A stretch of DNA of 64,000 nucleotides from Paraburkholderia metrosideri (lineage in GTDB: Bacteria; Pseudomonadota; Gammaproteobacteria; Burkholderiales; Burkholderiaceae), in assembly GCF_904848625.1 (NCBI RefSeq), contig NZ_CAJHCP010000003.1:1-64000 (forward strand). Direction: 5' to 3'. The notes under the pieces are model-generated. The model was not told the DNA's origin. It did not search any database and was given only the letters and a program-made list of their open reading frames with translations. The translations under genes were made by a program, and so were the position numbers. Position 1 is the stretch's first letter; each line of letters starts with the position of its first letter. Shown here in pieces: positions 37,942 to 46,441 of the stretch.

Positions 37942-38301
37942 TCATTCCCAGTCGAGGCCGCCCTTCTTCCAGATGTAGGCGAAGCCCAGCAGGAATTCGA
38001 GCAGGAAAATCATCATTGCCATGAAGCCTGGCCAGCCGATGTCGCGCAGAGCTACGCCCCACGGAAACAGGAATGCGGTTTCAAGGTCGAAAATGATGAA
38101 GAGAATGGCGACGAGGTAATAGCGAACATCGAACTTCATGCGCGCATCTTCGAATGCTTCGAAGCCGCACTCGTACGGTGCGTTCTTCTCTGTATCGGGC
38201 TTGTTGGGACCAAGAATCTTACCGATACTGACCAGCGCTACGCCTAAACCGGTGCCTACGATGAGGAACAATAAGACGGGAAAATAGGCTGCGAGGTTCA
38301 A
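37942..38301 (-). CDS. nuoA: NADH-quinone oxidoreductase subunit A
   Basis: A 119-residue membrane subunit with three helices, first gene of the 14-gene nuo operon. The conserved loop [12 protein letters not shown] contains the switchable cysteine, and [19 protein letters not shown] is the second helix. The family-like N-terminus ([12 protein letters not shown]) points to a TTG start at 38301, with GAGGA six bases upstream. No ATG lies near, so a weak start codon may tune expression. Confidence 0.94.
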   Translation of the reverse strand: MNLAAYFPVLLFLIVGTGLGVALVSIGKILGPNKPDTEKNAPYECGFEAFEDARMKFDVRYYLVAILFIIFDLETAFLFPWGVALRDIGWPGFMAMMIFLLEFLLGFAYIWKKGGLDWE

Positions 38302-38338
38302 GACAATCCTCAATTGGTTGGTTCGGTTCTGAGTGCCG

Positions 38339-38357
38339 ACAGGAGCATAGCACTCCT
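38339..38357 (-). promoter_or_regulatory. Candidate extended -10 with inverted repeat upstream of nuoA
   Basis: On the minus strand TGCTATGCT gives an extended -10 (TATGCT at 38344-38349), and CAGGAG/CTCCTG arms surround it. No good -35 was recognised. It is the best promoter-like element between the tRNA terminator and nuoA, and the repeat could be an operator. Confidence 0.35.
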
Positions 38358-38420
38358 GCCGCGAAATCACTTCCGAAACGCACATGCCACAAGCCCAACT
38401 TAAGCCGTGCCCTAGAAGTG

Positions 38421-38459
38421 AAAAATGCCAGCCGAAGCTGAAGCAAGCGGCTGGCATTT
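38421..38459 (-). terminator. Rho-independent terminator of tRNA-Leu
   Basis: AAATGCCAGCCG (38423-38434) pairs perfectly with CGGCTGGCATTT (38448-38459), and on the minus strand the stem is followed by five Ts. It lies 12 bases past the tRNA's CCA end and separates it from nuo. Confidence 0.9.
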
Positions 38460-38470
38460 AGATAACATTT

Positions 38471-38555
38471 TGGTGCCGACGGCGAGACTCGAACTCGCAC
38501 AGCTTTCGCCACTACCCCCTCAAGATAGCGTGTCTACCAATTTCACCACGTCGGC
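38471..38555 (-). tRNA. tRNA-Leu(GAG)
   Basis: An 85-base class II tRNA with the CCA end encoded (38471-38473). The acceptor stem is GCCGACG/CGTCGGC, the D-arm GTGGTGAAATTGGTAGACAC matches bacterial tRNA-Leu, the anticodon loop TTGAGGG reads GAG, a short variable arm is present and the T-arm has GTTCGAGTC. It closely resembles E. coli tRNA-Leu(GAG), which decodes CUC/CUU. Confidence 0.95.
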
Positions 38556-38610
38556 ACTGCATGCAATCCGGGAAAACAACTTGTAACCCGCGAATCGCTT
38601 CAAGATTTAG

Positions 38611-38639
38611 ATTGTAACTTGTCTAAACAGATTGTTCAA
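38611..38639 (-). promoter_or_regulatory. Promoter of tRNA-Leu
   Basis: On the minus strand TTGAAC (38634-38639) and TACAAT (38611-38616) are separated by 17 bases, upstream of the tRNA by about 55 bases and downstream of secG. Confidence 0.6.
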
Positions 38640-38666
38640 CGCACAAGAGACAAATTGCCGCAAAAA

Positions 38667-39053
38667 TTATTTCGGTACGTCGGTAGCCGGAACCGATGCA
38701 GGCGATGCCGGCAGCGCAGCCGAACCGGCGACCGGCGCGGAAGCCGACGGTGTTGCGGAGGCAGCAGCCGGCGCCGTCACCGCCGCGCCCAGCAAGCCTG
38801 CCGAAGGTTTCGAACGATACGACCCGAGGTAGGTCAGCGCCAGCGTCGTGACAAAAAACACCGCCGCGAGGACCGCCGTTGTACGCGACAAAAAGTTTGC
38901 CGAGCCCGTCGCACCGAACAGGCTGCCCGACGCGCCACTACCGAAAGCAGCGCCCATATCGGCGCCTTTGCCGTGTTGCAGCAAGACAAGGCCGATGACC
39001 CCAAGTGCCGACAACAGCTGAACGACGATAATCAATGTTTTCAAATACAGCAT
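38667..39053 (-). CDS. secG: Preprotein translocase subunit SecG
   Basis: A 128-residue SecG, the small accessory subunit of the SecYEG channel. Two helices (LIIVVQLLSALGVIGLVLL and TAVLAAVFFVTTLALTYL) flank the conserved QHGKGADMGAAFGSGASGSLFG loop. The 45-residue Ala/Pro/Ser-rich tail is longer than in E. coli and is common in Burkholderiales. I start at ATG 39053 (MLYLKTL), with AGGTGA upstream; a GTG three codons earlier is possible. Confidence 0.94.
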   Translation of the reverse strand: MLYLKTLIIVVQLLSALGVIGLVLLQHGKGADMGAAFGSGASGSLFGATGSANFLSRTTAVLAAVFFVTTLALTYLGSYRSKPSAGLLGAAVTAPAAASATPSASAPVAGSAALPASPASVPATDVPK

Positions 39054-39132
39054 CACACTCACCTGAGTCTTTATTTAACCGCGCCACACATTGTGTATTG
39101 CGCGGGATGGAGTCACCACCCAAGCGCCCTGC

Positions 39133-39915
39133 TTAACCGGCGACGCTCGTTGCGGCCGCTGCTTTGCAGATCGCCAGGAAATCCTGGTCCTTCAACGACG
39201 CGCCGCCAATCAGGCCACCGTCGATATCCGGTTGGCGGAATAATTCTTCCGCGTTTTCCGGCTTCACGCTGCCGCCGTACAACAACGGCACATCCGCTAC
39301 CGCTTCGCCCTTTGCCGCCAGGCGCGCACGCAGGAACGCGTGGACCGCCTGCGCCTGCCCCGACGTCGCGCTCTTGCCCGTGCCGATCGCCCAGACCGGC
39401 TCGTACGCGACAACCAGACGGGCCGCTTCCTGCACCGACAATTTCGCCAGCACTTCGTCAAGCTGTGAGCCGACTACCTGCTCGGTCAAACCGGCTTCGC
39501 GCTCTTCAAGCGTTTCGCCGACGCAGACGATCGGCGTCAAACCTGCTTCCAGCGCGCGCTGTGTTTTTACCGCCACCAACTCTGCGCTTTCCCGATGATA
39601 GGCACGGCGCTCCGAGTGTCCGACGATGGCTAGCGTGGCGCCGAAATCGACCACCATCGGCGCAGCCACTTCGCCGGTGTACGCGCCGTGCGTGAATGCG
39701 GATACGTCCTGCACGCCCCACACGACCCGACCGCCCTCAAGCAACGATTGGGTTTGCGCGAGATAAAGGCTCGGCACACACACGCCGACGCGTATGTCGG
39801 CCGGCAATTCACCCGCGCCTCGCGACACAGCCTGCAACAGAGGGACATTGGCGGCGAGACGCCCGTGCATTTTCCAGTTACCGACTACCAGCTTGGCTCG
39901 TTGTTGTTTCGACAT
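39133..39915 (-). CDS. tpiA: Triose-phosphate isomerase
   Basis: A 260-residue TIM-barrel enzyme that interconverts dihydroxyacetone phosphate and glyceraldehyde 3-phosphate. VVGNWKMHG holds the catalytic Lys, IVGHSERR the catalytic His, and [16 protein letters not shown] the catalytic Glu and the mobile loop; [11 protein letters not shown] is the phosphate site. It precedes secG by 79 bases on the same strand, the standard Burkholderiales order. Confidence 0.97.
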   Translation of the reverse strand: MSKQQRAKLVVGNWKMHGRLAANVPLLQAVSRGAGELPADIRVGVCVPSLYLAQTQSLLEGGRVVWGVQDVSAFTHGAYTGEVAAPMVVDFGATLAIVGHSERRAYHRESAELVAVKTQRALEAGLTPIVCVGETLEEREAGLTEQVVGSQLDEVLAKLSVQEAARLVVAYEPVWAIGTGKSATSGQAQAVHAFLRARLAAKGEAVADVPLLYGGSVKPENAEELFRQPDIDGGLIGGASLKDQDFLAICKAAAATSVAG

Positions 39916-40036
39916 CGTCTCGTCTTATCTTGGCGGCGGACTTTGTTTGCGCTTATAGTCCGCCTTTCGGATTCATTCGGCGTGCGCAAAACGCGCAATT
40001 TTACTGCGTGGGTTGGATCGGGTCAAACTGACCGTG

Positions 40037-41053
40037 TCAACTCTCCTGACCCCAAGCCAGCACAATCTTGCCGACATGCGTGCTGCTTTCCATCAACGCA
40101 TGCGCGTCGGCGGCCTGTGCAGCCGGAAACACGCGATGAATCACAGGCTTGATGCGGCCCGCCTCGAGATGCGGCCAGACCTGCTGCTTTAATTGCGCGG
40201 CAATTTTCGCCTTGAATTCGATTGGTCTCGGACGCAACGTCGAACCGGTCACCGTCAGACGACGACGCAATATGTCGTTCAGATTCAGTTCCGCTTTCGC
40301 GCCGCCGAGCAACGCGATCACCACAATGCGCCCACCATCGGCCAACGCACTGAGTTCGCGCGACACATAGCTGCCTGCCACCATGTCGAGCACCACGTCG
40401 ACGCCGCGATCGTTGGTGAGGGACTTGATGACTTCGACGAAATCTTCAGTCTTGTAGTTGATTGCCCGCTCGGCGCCCAACGCTTCGCACGCGCGGCATT
40501 TTTCGTCCGACCCAGCGGTCGCAAATACCCGAAAACCGAGCGCATGAGCGATCTGGATTGCCGTCACGCCGATGCCGCTCGAACCGCCCTGCACCAGCAG
40601 CGTTTCATTCGGCGCGCCCTCGCCCTTGCCGAGTTGCGCGCGATCGAACACATTGCTCCACACCGTGAAGAAGGTTTCCGGTAGCGAAGCCGCTTCGATA
40701 TCCGACAAGCCCGCCGGCACCGGCAAACACTGCAGCAGCGGCGCGCTCGCGTATTCGGCGTAACCGCCGCCCGCCAGCAGCGCGCAAACGCGATCGCCAA
40801 TCTTCAGACCGAACGGATTGTTCTTCTCGTCGATCGTGCCGCCGACAATCTCACCCGCCACCTCGAGACCAGGCAGATCCGACGCGCCGGGCGGCGGCGC
40901 ATAGCCACCCTTGCGCTGGAATACATCCGGACGGTTGATGCCGGAAGCCGCCACCTTGATCAGCACCTCACCCGCTTTCAACTGCGGCGTGGGCCGTTCG
41001 GCGAGCTTAAGGACGTCCGGTGCACCGAATTCGGTGATTTCGATCGCTTTCAT
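40037..41053 (-). CDS. NAD(P)H-quinone oxidoreductase (zinc-free MDR, PIG3-like)
   Basis: A 338-residue medium-chain dehydrogenase/reductase without zinc-binding cysteines. GINRPDVFQRKGGYAPPPGASDLPGLE is characteristic of the PIG3/quinone-oxidoreductase branch, and VQGGSSGIGVTAIQIA is the NADPH-binding Rossmann motif. It probably reduces quinones or alkenals with NADPH. The start at ATG 41053 (MKAIEITEFG) is preferred over the frame open to 41086. It lies between pnp and tpiA on the same strand. Confidence 0.9.
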   Translation of the reverse strand: MKAIEITEFGAPDVLKLAERPTPQLKAGEVLIKVAASGINRPDVFQRKGGYAPPPGASDLPGLEVAGEIVGGTIDEKNNPFGLKIGDRVCALLAGGGYAEYASAPLLQCLPVPAGLSDIEAASLPETFFTVWSNVFDRAQLGKGEGAPNETLLVQGGSSGIGVTAIQIAHALGFRVFATAGSDEKCRACEALGAERAINYKTEDFVEVIKSLTNDRGVDVVLDMVAGSYVSRELSALADGGRIVVIALLGGAKAELNLNDILRRRLTVTGSTLRPRPIEFKAKIAAQLKQQVWPHLEAGRIKPVIHRVFPAAQAADAHALMESSTHVGKIVLAWGQES

Positions 41054-41214
41054 CTGCGTCAACTCCAAGATTGGATTGCGTTGCACACCCGTTGCACGTT
41101 CGCTTCGCGCCGATCATTAAGCGCATTCGTCTAACCTTCGACGACACGCTCCGCACAAACAGAGTACCTGCTTGTCTCCGTTTGCACGCGCCTGCAACGC
41201 AATCCACCCTGCAT

Positions 41215-41249
41215 AAAAAACGGCCGGCGCGTATTCACGCTGCCGGCCG
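41215..41249 (-). terminator. Rho-independent terminator of pnp
   Basis: CGGCCGGC (41221-41228) and GCCGGCCG (41242-41249) form the stem; on the minus strand it is followed by six Ts (41215-41220). It lies 17 bases after the pnp stop. Confidence 0.9.
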
Positions 41250-41265
41250 TTGTTCCGCTACCGCA

Positions 41266-43401
41266 TTACTGCGGCGTCGGCTCGCCTTGCGGCGCGTCGT
41301 TCAGCAACGCCTTGGCCGACAAACGCACGCGGCCCTTTTCGTCCGTCTGGATAACCTTGACCTTCACTTGCTGGCCATCCTTCAGGTAGTCGTTGATGTC
41401 CTTGATACGCTCGTTGGCGATTTCGGAGATATGCAGCAGACCGTCCTTGCCCGGCAGGATGTTCACGATCGCGCCGAAATCGAGCAGCTTGAGCACGGTG
41501 CCTTCGTACACCTGGCCCACTTCGACTTCCAGCGTGATGTTCTCGATACGCTTCTTCGCTTCGGCCATCCCTTCGCTGCTCGTGCTGGCGATGGTGACGA
41601 CGCCGTCGTCCGAAATATCGATCGTCGTGCCGGTTTCTTCGGTCAACGCGCGGATCACCGAACCACCCTTGCCGATCACGTCGCGGATCTTTTCCGGATT
41701 GATCTTGATGGTGATCATGCGCGGTGCGTAGTCCGACAGCACCGTGTTCGCGCCCGACACCGCCGAGGTCATCTTGCCGAGGATATGCATACGGCCTTCC
41801 TTCGCTTGCGCGAGGGCGACCTGCATGATTTCCTTCGTGATGCCCTGGATCTTGATGTCCATCTGCAGCGCGGTCACGCCTTGTTCCGTACCCGCCACCT
41901 TGAAGTCCATGTCGCCGAGGTGATCTTCGTCGCCGAGGATGTCGGTCAGCACCGCAAAGCGGTTGCCTTCCAGAATCAGGCCCATTGCGATGCCGGCGAC
42001 GTGCGCCTTCATCGGCACGCCGGCGTCCATCAGCGCGAGGCAGCCGCCGCACACCGAAGCCATCGACGACGAACCATTCGATTCCGTGATTTCCGACACA
42101 ACGCGAATCGAGTAGCCGAATTCGTCGGCGCTCGGCAGGCACGCAGCCAGCGCGCGCTTGGCCAGACGGCCGTGACCGATTTCACGGCGCTTCGGCGAAC
42201 CGACGCGGCCCGTTTCGCCGGTCGCGAACGGAGGCATGTTGTAGTGGAGCATGAAGCGTTCGCGGTACTCGCCTTCGAGCGCGTCGATGTTCTGCTCGTC
42301 GCCCTTCGTGCCCAGCGTTGCCACCACCAGCGCCTGCGTTTCGCCGCGCGTGAACAGTGCCGAACCGTGGGTACGCGGCAGCACGCTGGTACGGATTTCG
42401 ATCGGGCGCACGGTACGCGTGTCGCGGCCGTCGATACGCGGCTCGCCGTTCAGGATCTGCGTACGGACGATCTTCGCTTCGATGTCGAACAGCACGTTGC
42501 CGACGGTTGCCTTATCGGCTGCCACCGTGCCGCTTGCTGCAGCATCTTCTTCGAGCTTCTTCGACGTCGCTGCGTAGACTTCCTTCAGCTTCGCCGAACG
42601 AGCCTGCTTGTCGCGGATCTGGTAAGCCGCGAGCAGTTCGGCTTGCGCCAGTTCCGTCACGCGTGCGATCAGCGGCTCGTTCTTCGCTGCCGGCTGCCAA
42701 TCCCATTCCGGCTTGCCGCCTTCACGGACCAGTTCGTGGATCGCATCGATCGCGATCTGCATTTGCTCGTGACCGAACACGACGCCGCCGAGCATCACTT
42801 CTTCGCTCAGTTGTTGCGCTTCCGATTCCACCATCAGCACCGCGCGTTCCGTACCGGCAACGATCAGGTCGAGCGCCGATTCCTTCATTTGCGGACGCGT
42901 CGGGTTCAACACGTATTCGTTGTTGATGTAGGCCACGCGCGCTGCGCCAACCGGGCCGTTGAACGGCAGGCCGGACACGGCGAGTGCCGCCGACGCGCCG
43001 ATCAGCGCAGGGATGTCAGCGGGGATTTCCGGGTTCAGCGACAGGACGTGGATCACGACCTGGACTTCGTTGTAGAAGCCTTCCGGGAACAGCGGGCGCA
43101 GCGGACGGTCGATCAGGCGCGAAGTCAGCGTTTCGCCTTCCGACGGACGGCCTTCGCGACGGAAGAAGCCACCCGGGATCTTGCCGGCTGCATAAGTTTT
43201 TTCGAGGTAATCGACGGTCAGCGGGAAGAAGTCCTGACCCGGCTTGGCCGTTTTGGCGCCGACCACGGTTGCCAGCACGACGGTGTCTTCGATGTCGACG
43301 ATCACCGCACCGCTCGCCTGACGGGCGACTTCACCGGTTTCGAGGCGAACGTTGTGTTGTCCCCACTTGAACTCTTTGACGATCTTATTGAACATAGTCA
43401 T
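41266..43401 (-). CDS. pnp: Polyribonucleotide nucleotidyltransferase (PNPase)
   Basis: A 711-residue phosphorolytic 3'-5' exoribonuclease of the degradosome. Two RNase PH domains (residues about 10-145 and 330-550), a KH domain (about 555-615, [17 protein letters not shown]) and an S1 domain (about 620-690, [23 protein letters not shown]) are in the usual order. The catalytic acidic segment [19 protein letters not shown] is intact. Start ATG 43401, with GAGGA seven bases before; an in-frame ATG two codons later is possible. It follows rpsO in the classical order, with a leader that carries a stem-loop. Confidence 0.97.
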   Translation of the reverse strand: MTMFNKIVKEFKWGQHNVRLETGEVARQASGAVIVDIEDTVVLATVVGAKTAKPGQDFFPLTVDYLEKTYAAGKIPGGFFRREGRPSEGETLTSRLIDRPLRPLFPEGFYNEVQVVIHVLSLNPEIPADIPALIGASAALAVSGLPFNGPVGAARVAYINNEYVLNPTRPQMKESALDLIVAGTERAVLMVESEAQQLSEEVMLGGVVFGHEQMQIAIDAIHELVREGGKPEWDWQPAAKNEPLIARVTELAQAELLAAYQIRDKQARSAKLKEVYAATSKKLEEDAAASGTVAADKATVGNVLFDIEAKIVRTQILNGEPRIDGRDTRTVRPIEIRTSVLPRTHGSALFTRGETQALVVATLGTKGDEQNIDALEGEYRERFMLHYNMPPFATGETGRVGSPKRREIGHGRLAKRALAACLPSADEFGYSIRVVSEITESNGSSSMASVCGGCLALMDAGVPMKAHVAGIAMGLILEGNRFAVLTDILGDEDHLGDMDFKVAGTEQGVTALQMDIKIQGITKEIMQVALAQAKEGRMHILGKMTSAVSGANTVLSDYAPRMITIKINPEKIRDVIGKGGSVIRALTEETGTTIDISDDGVVTIASTSSEGMAEAKKRIENITLEVEVGQVYEGTVLKLLDFGAIVNILPGKDGLLHISEIANERIKDINDYLKDGQQVKVKVIQTDEKGRVRLSAKALLNDAPQGEPTPQ

Positions 43402-43484
43402 TGCTTTTCCTCATCGTAATGCCGCGCGGACCAGAAGCGGCGCGGCAACGCCAGGACCGGCGCCACATGGGAAGAGTAGTGTTA

Positions 43485-43542
43485 TGCCATTCCAGAGAAC
43501 CACGCCCTACAACGAGTACGTGCGCGAACCGCTGGAATGACA
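43485..43542 (-). other. Stem-loop in the pnp leader (possible RNase III processing site)
   Basis: TGCCATTCCAG (43485-43495) pairs with CTGGAATGACA (43532-43542), 11 pairs including one G-U on the minus strand, with a 36-base loop, about 85-140 bases before pnp. In E. coli a leader hairpin cut by RNase III underlies PNPase autocontrol; the same role here is inference. Confidence 0.5.
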
Positions 43543-43581
43543 CAAAGCTCCGCCCCTGAAGCCCGGCCGTGTTACTTGTTT

Positions 43582-43618
43582 TACTGCTTCTTCTACTGCT
43601 TTTTTCTACTGCCTGCCC
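43582..43618. repeat. Short tandem repeat, three copies of a TACTGC unit
   Basis: Imperfect copies beginning TACTGCTTCTTC (43582), TACTGCTTTTTTC (43594) and TACTGCCTGCCC (43607), period 12-13 bases, in the rpsO-pnp gap. The whole gap 43402-43759 holds no gene, only this repeat, the leader stem-loop and the rpsO terminator. Confidence 0.55.
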
Positions 43619-43700
43619 TGCTTTTTCCTGCCTCCGCCGCATGAATCAGCACGCTACTGCGGACCACAGGCAATGCGCGTCACATGAAGCGCACCGTGCA

Positions 43701-43738
43701 AAAACAAAATGCCTGTATCAGTGGAACTGACACAGGCA
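43701..43738 (-). terminator. Rho-independent terminator after rpsO
   Basis: On the minus strand a 13-pair stem (43710-43722 with 43726-43738, one U-G pair, 3-base loop) is followed by TTTTGTTTTT. It should end most rpsO transcripts before pnp. Confidence 0.9.
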
Positions 43739-43759
43739 TCTTGCTGAACGACTGGCCGA

Positions 43760-44032
43760 TTACTTACGCAGACCCAGCTTCTCGATCAGGGTGCGGTAAC
43801 GATCCGCGTCCTTACCCTTCAGGTAGTCGAGCAGCTTACGACGGCGGCTCACCATGCGCAGCAGACCGCGGCGGCTGTGGTGGTCCTTCGAGTGTGCCTT
43901 GAAGTGAACGGTCAGTTCGTTGATGCGGGTCGTGAGCAGCGCGACCTGAACTTCGGGGCTGCCGGTGTCGTTAGCTGCGCGTGCGAATTGCGCAACGACT
44001 TCGGACTTCTTGCTTGTTTCAACTGCGGACAT
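43760..44032 (-). CDS. rpsO: 30S ribosomal protein S15
   Basis: A 90-residue S15, one residue longer than E. coli S15. It binds 16S rRNA helices at the central three-way junction; [31 protein letters not shown] and [10 protein letters not shown] are diagnostic. Start ATG 44032 with AAGGAAA upstream; the frame open to 44065 is not coding. Upstream of pnp as in most bacteria. Confidence 0.98.
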   Translation of the reverse strand: MSAVETSKKSEVVAQFARAANDTGSPEVQVALLTTRINELTVHFKAHSKDHHSRRGLLRMVSRRRKLLDYLKGKDADRYRTLIEKLGLRK

Positions 44033-44150
44033 GTCGATTTCCTTAAGAACTAGACAGGCGGTCACGGAAGAAAGGCCGTGCCGTGGATTACCCCATTAGC
44101 ATTGCAGCACGACTCACGAGAAGACGACACTGCTTTACAACGGGACGCGT

Positions 44151-44179
44151 ATTGTAGCACAGCGCGATCCGGCCGCGAA
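44151..44179 (-). promoter_or_regulatory. Candidate rpsO promoter
   Basis: On the minus strand TGCTACAAT is an extended -10 (TACAAT at 44151-44156), with a weak -35 TTCGCG (44174-44179) at 17-base spacing, about 120 bases before rpsO. Confidence 0.5.
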
Positions 44180-44250
44180 CCCCGCTCTACCGGGCCTGCT
44201 TCCGATCCACACTAGATGGACGGGCGCCGCTCAGCCCTTGGCGGCACGCG

Positions 44251-45579
44251 TCAGGGCCGCTGCATTTTGCAAACGGTCGGCAGAACGGTGCGTTCGGCTG
44301 GCAACGCCAGCACCGTGCGGAACCCGTAGCCGGAGCCTTCATTATCGAAATGCACGCCAGACGTGCCGGCCTTGTCCATCTGCATGACGTAAAGGGGCTG
44401 AATCAGCTGGTGGTCGTCGGCGCGCATCCACGATGCGTGGAAACCGTTGTCGAACCGGATTCCTTCGAGCGCATGCGCCACTGCGGTCGGGTCCGCGCTG
44501 CCGGCGCGGTTCATCGCCGCGGCGAGGGTTTCGATCATCAGCGGCATGCGCAGCACCGGATAATCGTCCTGCGCAGCCGGGAAACGGGTCCGGAAGGACG
44601 CATACCAGGCGTCCGAGGCCGCGCCGCCGGCATTCGGATGCCAGTCTGCGACGGCGATCACATGACCGACACCCGCATCGCCGAGCGCGGCCGGCGCGCC
44701 AAGGCTATTGCCGTAGAACGTGTAAAACTTCGTGTCCAGACCCTGCTCGCGCGCCGCTTTGACCAGCAGCGTCAGGTCGTTGCCCCAATTGCCGGTGATG
44801 ACCGCGTCCGCGCCGCTTGCACGAATTTTCGCAATATAGGGCGCGAAATCCTTTACCCGGCCAATCGGATGAAATTCATCGCCGACCACCGAAATATCCG
44901 GACGCTTCGCTGCGAGTGTCGACCGGGCGAGGCTGCTAACGTCGTGGCCAAAGCTGTAGTCCTGGTTGAGCAGATACACCTTCTTCACGGACTGATCACG
45001 CTGGATCACATCGACCAGCGCGTCCATCCGCATGCCCGCGTGAGCGTCGAAGCGGAAGTGCCAGAAGCTGCAGTTGGCGTTGGTCAGCGCGGGGTCGTCG
45101 GCGGAATAGTTGAGGAATAGCTCGCGATTGCCCGGCTCGCGGCTGTTCTGTTTGTCGATCGCGCCGATCAGCGCGGCGGCGACCGCCGAGCTGTTGCCTT
45201 GCATGATGTAGCCGATCTGGCGGTCGGCTGCCGCGCGCAGCTGCATGAGCGCTTCTTCGGTGCTCCCCTTGCTGTCGAGCACGACCAGTTCGAACGGATG
45301 CGCGCCGTCGGCGAGCTTCACGCCGCCCTGCGCATTCACCTGTTCCACGCCAAAGCGCAGATTGCGCTCGACCGCCGCGCCCGCGTTGGCGAACGGGCCA
45401 GACATCCCTTCGATCAACGCGAGCTGGATCGGCGCGCCCATCGGCTTGGCGCCCGGCTTGCCCGGCGCGGCCGCGGATGGCGCTGCCCCCGGAGTGGTGG
45501 TTGCCGCCCCCGCACAGGCCGTCGCGGCCATTGAAATTGCCGCCAGCGCCGCTACTGCCGCCCGTTGCCACTTCGCCAT
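44251..45579 (-). CDS. Branched-chain amino acid-type (LivK-like) ABC transporter substrate-binding protein
   Basis: A 442-residue periplasmic-binding protein fold type I. A signal peptide (RAAVAALAAISMAATACAG) precedes an Ala/Pro-rich linker; the cysteine in ATAC could be a lipobox, although the -3 residue is Ala rather than Leu. PIQLALIEGMSGPFANAGAAVERNLRFGVEQVN is the family's first strand-helix. No permease or ATPase gene is nearby, so it is an orphan binding protein, possibly a sensor or a partner of a distant transporter. Start at ATG 45579 (MAKWQR); the longer frame includes the divergent promoter. Confidence 0.82.
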   Translation of the reverse strand: MAKWQRAAVAALAAISMAATACAGAATTTPGAAPSAAAPGKPGAKPMGAPIQLALIEGMSGPFANAGAAVERNLRFGVEQVNAQGGVKLADGAHPFELVVLDSKGSTEEALMQLRAAADRQIGYIMQGNSSAVAAALIGAIDKQNSREPGNRELFLNYSADDPALTNANCSFWHFRFDAHAGMRMDALVDVIQRDQSVKKVYLLNQDYSFGHDVSSLARSTLAAKRPDISVVGDEFHPIGRVKDFAPYIAKIRASGADAVITGNWGNDLTLLVKAAREQGLDTKFYTFYGNSLGAPAALGDAGVGHVIAVADWHPNAGGAASDAWYASFRTRFPAAQDDYPVLRMPLMIETLAAAMNRAGSADPTAVAHALEGIRFDNGFHASWMRADDHQLIQPLYVMQMDKAGTSGVHFDNEGSGYGFRTVLALPAERTVLPTVCKMQRP

Positions 45580-45769
45580 CGTCACTGCCCCGCCTGAATC
45601 GTAGAAGCGCGGATCATAGGACGACCCGCACGGAATAAGCAAGCCACCCTGTCCGTTACCGTACTTAGCCGCGGAGCCTGCGCGAAGCGCGGTTCTTTTG
45701 CCGTAGCGCATGTCAAAATAATGCGTCTCGATGATAAAAACCGCTACCTAGACGCCATCGGAGGAAACC

Positions 45770-46321
45770 ATGTTCAACCGCCACCACTTCACGGCGGCCT
45801 CGACCGCAACGCCGGCTGCCGGACGGTTGCGCCGCGCGGCGCTCGTCTGTCTGAGCGCCCTGACCCTGGCCGGCTGCGTCCAGCCCTGGCAGCAATACCA
45901 GCAAGGGGCGGACGAATCGACCATCGTCGCGCGCCTTGGGCCGCCGCGCGAAACCTACGACCTGCCGGACGGCGGCAAACGCCTGATGTGGCCGACCCAG
46001 CCGATGGGCGAAACCACCACCGCCGCCGACATCGACGCGGCCGGCAAGATCGTGAACGTGCGTCAGGTGTTGCAGCCCAACGAGTTCTACCGCGCGCAGA
46101 TTGGCCAATGGACCAAGAGCGACGTGCTGGTGAACTTCGGCCGTCCGGTCGAAACCGCGTACTTTCCGTTGATGAAACGCGAGGTCTGGACCTACCGCTA
46201 CCTGGAAGACAATGTCTGGTACATGATGTACAGCTTCTATTTCGACGATCAGGGCATTGTTCGGCTGACACAGAAAACGCCGGATCCGCTGCACGATCCG
46301 GATCGACGCGCGCTGTTCTAA
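45770..46321 (+). CDS. BamE/SmpA-OmlA-like outer-membrane lipoprotein
   Basis: A 183-residue lipoprotein: a long N-terminal part, then LSALTLAGC with the lipobox cysteine near residue 36. The mature part has two related BamE-like stretches (ESTIVARLGPPRETYDLPDGGKRLMW and KSDVLVNFGRPVETAYFPLMKREVW), suggesting a tandem SmpA-like fold. BamE helps the BAM complex insert outer-membrane proteins; this duplicated form is a paralogue with unknown job. It starts at ATG 45770 with GGAGG upstream. Confidence 0.75.
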   Translation: MFNRHHFTAASTATPAAGRLRRAALVCLSALTLAGCVQPWQQYQQGADESTIVARLGPPRETYDLPDGGKRLMWPTQPMGETTTAADIDAAGKIVNVRQVLQPNEFYRAQIGQWTKSDVLVNFGRPVETAYFPLMKREVWTYRYLEDNVWYMMYSFYFDDQGIVRLTQKTPDPLHDPDRRALF

Positions 46322-46360
46322 ACGCAAGCTCAAACGCGACACCGATGCGGTAAAACAAAA

Positions 46361-46390
46361 AAGCCCCGCGCCTTCACTGGCGCGGGGCTT
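46361..46390. terminator. Bidirectional terminator between the BamE-like gene and leuA
   Basis: AAGCCCCGCGCC (46361-46372) and GGCGCGGGGCTT (46379-46390), perfect 12-base arms with a 6-base loop, flanked by an A run and Ts. Confidence 0.92.
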
Positions 46391-46441
46391 TTTCACATTC
46401 AGCTTCAGCCGACCGCCGTCACACCGTCCCTGGCGGATGCC

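Noticed and set aside
35578..38247. 889-codon plus-strand open frame across nuoD-nuoA
   Set aside because: Lies antisense to four clearly conserved nuo genes, has His/Arg-rich composition and no family features; a GC-bias shadow.
41071..43419. 782-codon plus-strand open frame antisense to pnp
   Set aside because: Mirror frame of pnp with no recognisable protein features.
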